Source: an uncultured bacterium (GTDB taxonomy: Bacteria > Cyanobacteriota > Vampirovibrionia > Gastranaerophilales > Gastranaerophilaceae). Taken from it: a stretch of 10,136 bases of DNA. Each line of letters opens with the position of its first letter. Position 1 is the stretch's first letter. This document shows, piece after piece, positions 6,990 to 10,136 of the stretch. The stretch is from positions 1 to 10,136 of the forward strand of contig CABRZP010000029.1 of NCBI GenBank assembly GCA_902475545.1. The letters are read 5' to 3'. The position numbers and the translations under genes were made by a program. Below the pieces are notes generated by a model. The model did no database searches and was not told where the DNA came from. It saw only the letters and a program-made list of their open reading frames with translations.

Positions 6990-8198
6990 TTATATAGAAG
7001 TATTATTTTTTAAATTTTTTAAAGCTTGAAGTTCTTTTTGATAAGGTGATATTGAAGTTACTTTCTCGATAATACCTGGAAGTTTTTCGATAACATAATC
7101 AATTTCCTCTTCAGTTGTGAAACGGCTCAAGCTCCATCTTATACTTCCGTGAATAGCCGTAAACGGAACATTCATAGCTCTCAATACGTGACTTGGCTCT
7201 AGTGAACCTGAAGTACAAGCAGAACCGGAAGATGCACAGATTCCCAAATCAGATAGGTGAAGAAGAATTAATTCTCCTTCAATGTATTCAAAGCCTATAT
7301 TGGTTGTGTTTGGTACTCTATCTGCGATACCGGTATTTATTCTTGCATTATATATTCTTTTTAGAATATTAGATTCAAGTTTATCACGAAGTCTTTTAAC
7401 TTCTGTAATTTCATATTGAAGTCCGTCTTGAGCTAATTGGGCTGCTTTAGCTAATCCTACAATATAAGGAGTGTTTTCAGTTCCTGCACGTTTGCCTCTT
7501 TCTTGATGCCCTCCGATAATTAAAGGAGTAATCATTGTTTTTGAGTTTACGTACAAAGCTCCGATACCTTTTGGTGCATGAAATTTATGACCGGAAATTC
7601 CGAGCAAATCAATACCGTTTTCTTGAACATCGATAGGTATTTTACCTGCAACTTGAACTGCATCAACAAAAAACTTAGTTTCTTTATTTTTTGATTTTAT
7701 GATTTCTGAAATTTTCTTTATAGGATAAATAACTCCGGTTTCGTTATTAGCCCACATTACAGAAACTAATGCTGTATCTTCGTTTATTGCGGCTTCAAGT
7801 TCTTCAAGGTTAAGTTCTCCGTTGGAATTTACTCCAATGTAGTCAACTTTATAACCTTGTTTTTCAAGTGTTTTATATAGATTTAAAACACAAGGGTGTT
7901 CAACTTTAGTTGTAATAATATGTTTTTTGTTTTTGTTGTAGTTCAGAACTCCGCGGATTGCAGTATTTGCACTTTCCGAACCGCAAGATGTAAACAAGAT
8001 TTCTTTTTCGTCGTTTGCATTAACAAAATCTTTAATAACTCCGCGTGCTTCTTTTATTGCATCAGATGATTTTTTCGCAAAATTATACATACTGGAAGGA
8101 TTTGCATATTCTTCTTTGAAGTATGGAAGCATAGTATCAAGAACTCGTTCATCAACTTTTGTTGTCGCATTGTTATCTAAATATACAAGATTGGTCAT
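6990..8198 (-). CDS. nifS: Cysteine desulfurase NifS
   Basis: PLP-dependent enzyme that converts L-cysteine to alanine and holds the released sulfur as a persulfide for Fe-S cluster assembly. The 402 residues match the NifS/IscS class (group I) length. Visible signatures are YLDNNATT (6-13), the PLP-stacking histidine in VEHP (His101), Asp179 in FVDAVQ, the PLP lysine in SGHKFHAPKG (Lys205), the active-site cysteine in SSGSACTSG (Cys328) on the flexible loop, PSHVLRAM (335-342) and GSIRWSLSRF (351-360). All catalytic residues are present. The start is supported by GAGG 9 bases upstream, lying in the last codons of nifU. Only one base separates the nifU stop from this ATG, so the two are co-translated, and NifU is the expected sulfur acceptor. 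The name nifS is chosen over iscS because of the NifU partner; a housekeeping role is more likely than one in nitrogen fixation. Confidence 0.95.
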   Translation of the reverse strand: MTNLVYLDNNATTKVDERVLDTMLPYFKEEYANPSSMYNFAKKSSDAIKEARGVIKDFVNANDEKEILFTSCGSESANTAIRGVLNYNKNKKHIITTKVEHPCVLNLYKTLEKQGYKVDYIGVNSNGELNLEELEAAINEDTALVSVMWANNETGVIYPIKKISEIIKSKNKETKFFVDAVQVAGKIPIDVQENGIDLLGISGHKFHAPKGIGALYVNSKTMITPLIIGGHQERGKRAGTENTPYIVGLAKAAQLAQDGLQYEITEVKRLRDKLESNILKRIYNARINTGIADRVPNTTNIGFEYIEGELILLHLSDLGICASSGSACTSGSLEPSHVLRAMNVPFTAIHGSIRWSLSRFTTEEEIDYVIEKLPGIIEKVTSISPYQKELQALKNLKNNTSI

Positions 8199-8199
8199 T

Positions 8200-9051
8200 T
8201 TAATTTACCTCAATTACAGTGATATCAGAACCAAGAGAATTTTGTAATGTTTTTTCTACAAAATTTTTCAATGTCATAATGGAATTTTTACATCCTGAAC
8301 ATTTCCCTCTTAGTTTTACATAGATACTTTTGTTTTTAATATCAATAAGTTCAATATCTCCACCATCTTTTTGCAGTTCTGGCGAAATTTGAGTTTCAAT
8401 GATATTGTTAACTTTTAGAATCCATTGAGTTGGTGTTAGTTTTTGCTCTTCATTTTTTTCTTTGTTGTAATAAGTGTCAATGACATCTTGTATTGCGGCT
8501 TTACACTTGCCGCATGCACCGCCGGCTTTTGTATAATTAGTAACTTCTTCAACTGTTTTTAAACCGTTTTGTTTTATTGCATCCCAAATCATATTTTCAG
8601 TTATTTGAAAACAGGTGCAAATAATTTTTTCTTTTTTATTTGTTCCGTAATGTTCATCCAAAATTTCATCTAAATCAACATAACCGTCTTCTGAATATTT
8701 TTTCAATGCATCTTCTAATGCTTCATAACCCATAACTGAACAGTGCATTTTTTCTGGAGGCAAGCCGCCAAGTTCATCAGCAATATCTTTATTTGTTATT
8801 TTTCTAACTTCATCAATTGTTTTTCCGATAATCATTTCAGTAAGAATGCTTGAACTTGCAACAGCTGAACCGCATCCAAAAGTTTGAAACTTTGCATCTG
8901 TTACTATATTATTTTCAATTTTTAAATATATTTTTAATTGATCTCCGCAGGTTAGTGAACCGGCAATGCCAATAGCATCGGCATTATCAATAGATCCAAC
9001 ATTTCTCGGATTTCTGTAGTGATCCATAACCTTTTCCGAATAATCCCACAT
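8200..9051 (-). CDS. nifU: Three-domain Fe-S cluster scaffold protein NifU
   Basis: NifU builds Fe-S clusters with sulfur from NifS and transfers them to target proteins. The 283 residues show the full three-domain layout. The IscU-like scaffold (about 1-125) opens with YSEKVMDHYRNPRNVG and has its three cluster-binding cysteines Cys35 (LTCGD), Cys60 (FGCGSA) and Cys104 (MHCSV). The central BFD-like domain (about 143-193) holds a permanent [2Fe-2S] cluster through CTC (145, 147) and CGKC (180, 183). The C-terminal Nfu-type domain (about 213-283) carries LQKDGGDIEL and CSGC (251, 254). All nine expected cysteines are present. The ATG is preceded by GGAAAGGG 8 bases away. It is the first gene of the minus-strand unit, followed at once by nifS. 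Such NifU-NifS pairs serve general Fe-S assembly in some bacteria that do not fix nitrogen, for example Helicobacter, which I infer here. Confidence 0.95.
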   Translation of the reverse strand: MWDYSEKVMDHYRNPRNVGSIDNADAIGIAGSLTCGDQLKIYLKIENNIVTDAKFQTFGCGSAVASSSILTEMIIGKTIDEVRKITNKDIADELGGLPPEKMHCSVMGYEALEDALKKYSEDGYVDLDEILDEHYGTNKKEKIICTCFQITENMIWDAIKQNGLKTVEEVTNYTKAGGACGKCKAAIQDVIDTYYNKEKNEEQKLTPTQWILKVNNIIETQISPELQKDGGDIELIDIKNKSIYVKLRGKCSGCKNSIMTLKNFVEKTLQNSLGSDITVIEVN

Positions 9052-9077
9052 AGTATTTTCCCTTTCCTTATTCTTAT

Positions 9078-9137
9078 ATTTTAACTCAAAAATAAATTAT
9101 TTAGGCGAATTTAATTATTATTTAATGATTTTGTAAA
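9078..9137 (-). promoter_or_regulatory. Candidate promoter region for nifU-nifS
   Basis: Two weak candidates are visible on the minus strand. One is TTTACA (9137-9132) followed after 17 bases by TTAAAT (9114-9109), which would give a leader of about 50 bases. The other is a -10 box TAAAAT at 9083-9078, with no good -35, giving a leader of about 20 bases. The sequence is so AT-rich that both could be chance; a promoter is nevertheless expected here because nifU is the first gene of its strand group. Confidence 0.3.
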
Positions 9138-9150
9138 ATTTATTTTAATG

Positions 9151-9185
9151 TTAACAATTGTTACAATATGCTCTTATTTTATAAA
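9151..9185 (+). promoter_or_regulatory. Candidate promoter for the gene at 9247
   Basis: The best pair is TTGTTA (9158-9163) and TATAAA (9180-9185), 16 bases apart. An alternative is an extended -10, TGCTCTTAT (9169-9177), with TTAACA (9151-9156) upstream at a short spacing. Either would leave a leader of roughly 50-65 bases, rich in A and T, containing the palindrome ATATTAATAT (9209-9218) and ending in the ribosome binding site AGAAAGGA. Confidence 0.4.
9152..9163. promoter_or_regulatory. 12-bp palindrome in the divergent control region (possible operator)
   Basis: TAACAATTGTTA is a perfect palindrome lying between the divergent starts of nifU (9051) and the gene at 9247. It overlaps both -35 candidates proposed for the rightward gene, the place where a repressor would act. 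It does not match the SufR or FNR sites as I know them, so no regulator can be named. A perfect 12-mer made mostly of A and T could arise by chance. Confidence 0.35.
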
Positions 9186-9246
9186 GTATTTCTCAAAAAT
9201 GCCGATAGATATTAATATAGGAAACAAATGAGAAAGGAACACCACA

Positions 9247-10136
9247 ATGGGAATGAGTGCATCACAAGCAAGATTTCTAAGCCTGACAGCTCGCAAGAAT
9301 AATGTAGAGTTTGAAGGTCAACAAATCAACCAACAAAGAACCACTCTTTCTAATCAATCCGCAAGTTACTACAGCGAATTGTGCAACATGGTTGTACCTA
9401 CTCCTCCATCAGTAGATGATTATACTAAAATATCATACACATTTAACGATGGTGCGTTAAATAACACTATTACTTCAATGATTGTTAATCCATCTAAACC
9501 CGGATATTATTCTATCGGATATATTCAACAATGGCAGGATGATTATTCTATTGTTTCTTCTGCTTCTTCTATGGTTTGCAAAGATAACGGTCAATTTAAA
9601 ATCGGTTCTGCTACTCTTAGAAAATTAGGTGAAATTGGTGATTTAGCTAATTCTATTACTTTAGATGGTAAAACTTATGAAGTAAAAAATGATGAAAAAG
9701 GCTATTACGTTGATAAATTAACACCAGTTTCTTCAGTTGAAGAATGTACAGCTGACGATATTGCAAATTTTGAATATTATTTATTTGATGAAAATTTTGA
9801 AAGTGCAACTCAACTTTATAAAGATGTTGATGGTTCATTCTACAGTTTAGACGAAAATAACAACAAAGTTCCAGCTGCAGGAGTTACAGAAGATACTGAT
9901 AATCTTGTAATTTGTCTTTATGATGAAACTCAAGGTGATGCAGAAGATGCTGTATCTTTAGTTGTAAAAGATGCTGAAACCGGTAAATATTATAAAGAAG
10001 TTACAACAGAAGAGGTTCAAAAACATTATCTTACAACTTCAGAAATATCATCTATCGCTGATATGGATGGTAAAACTCCTGAAGAAATCCAAGCAATATT
10101 AGACGAAGAAGCATTATACAAAACATTATTAACCCA
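9247..10136 (+). CDS. MGMSASQAR-type protein of unknown function (cut by right edge)
   Basis: The frame is open from ATG 9247 to the window end: 296 full codons with no stop. The start is supported by AGAAAGGA (9231-9238) 8 bases upstream. The first 45 residues, opening MGMSASQARFLSLTARK and containing QQINQQRTTLSNQ, look like a polar amphipathic helix. Similar openings are, from memory, shared by many otherwise different proteins in gut relatives of Cyanobacteria. They recall the helical N-termini of flagellin and hook-associated proteins, but no such identity can be shown. The body is acidic and Tyr-rich, with short beta-like modules such as DGKTYEVKNDEKGYYV (140-155), DGSFYSLDENNN (195-206) and TGKYYKEVTTEE (245-256). 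No signal peptide or membrane segment is visible. It has its own promoter, diverging from nifU. A surface or self-assembling structural role is a guess. Confidence 0.75.
   Translation, partial: MGMSASQARFLSLTARKNNVEFEGQQINQQRTTLSNQSASYYSELCNMVVPTPPSVDDYTKISYTFNDGALNNTITSMIVNPSKPGYYSIGYIQQWQDDYSIVSSASSMVCKDNGQFKIGSATLRKLGEIGDLANSITLDGKTYEVKNDEKGYYVDKLTPVSSVEECTADDIANFEYYLFDENFESATQLYKDVDGSFYSLDENNNKVPAAGVTEDTDNLVICLYDETQGDAEDAVSLVVKDAETGKYYKEVTTEEVQKHYLTTSEISSIADMDGKTPEEIQAILDEEALYKTLLT

Noticed and set aside
8200..9051. NifU as evidence of nitrogen fixation
   Set aside because: Three-domain NifU with NifS also serves general Fe-S assembly in bacteria that do not fix nitrogen, and no nitrogenase or other nif-specific gene is visible here.
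9199..9231. 10-codon reading frame MPIDINIGNK before the gene at 9247
   Set aside because: It is too short to judge, has no Shine-Dalgarno sequence, and runs into the ribosome binding site of the real gene without any structure that would make it a convincing leader.
9656..9838. 60-codon minus-strand reading frame inside the right-edge gene
   Set aside because: It is antisense to a well-supported frame, rich in His, Gln and Leu from complemented codons, and has no domain or ribosome binding site.

Overview
The window is a typical AT-rich bacterial chromosomal segment (roughly 30% G+C by eye), densely coded, with six whole genes, one gene cut by the right edge and the probable tail of one cut by the left edge. 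The best guess for the source is a non-photosynthetic relative of Cyanobacteria (Vampirovibrionia/'Melainabacteria', Gastranaerophilales type). The reasons are the base composition, the opening MGMSASQAR of the last gene, which I remember as a frequent opening in that group, and the exported protein built of IExxVFG-type repeats. This assignment is inference from memory, about 60% sure. The AsmA-like gene suggests a cell with two membranes.

Layout. Bases 1-87 hold the end of an unidentified plus-strand reading frame. A short gap with a good extended -10 promoter leads into rsmE (16S rRNA m3U1498 methyltransferase) and, overlapping its end, a tRNA nucleotidyltransferase (cca type) with an HD domain: an RNA-maturation pair made from one transcript. 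A second extended -10 promoter drives a 1193-residue membrane-anchored AsmA-like protein with an unusual polar, repetitive C-terminal tail.

The next three genes are on the minus strand. The AsmA-like gene meets a repeat-containing exported protein tail to tail, with only two bases between the stop codons. Upstream of that gene lie nifS (cysteine desulfurase) and nifU (three-domain Fe-S scaffold), transcribed nifU to nifS one base apart. NifS takes sulfur from cysteine and NifU assembles and passes on clusters, so the pair is a compact Fe-S cluster factory; no nitrogenase gene is visible here. The exported-protein gene could be read from the same transcript, and its leader holds an 11-bp inverted repeat that would hide its ribosome binding site, with a 17-codon reading frame running through the structure.

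A divergent 195-bp control region, containing the perfect 12-bp palindrome TAACAATTGTTA, separates nifU from a plus-strand gene of unknown function that runs off the right edge.

I see no tRNA or rRNA gene, CRISPR array, insertion sequence or recognisable defence system. The core genes are ordinary. The points worth a second look are the leader of the exported-protein gene, the repeat architectures of the two envelope proteins, and the truncated MGMSASQAR protein. There is no stretch over 300 bases without a gene.
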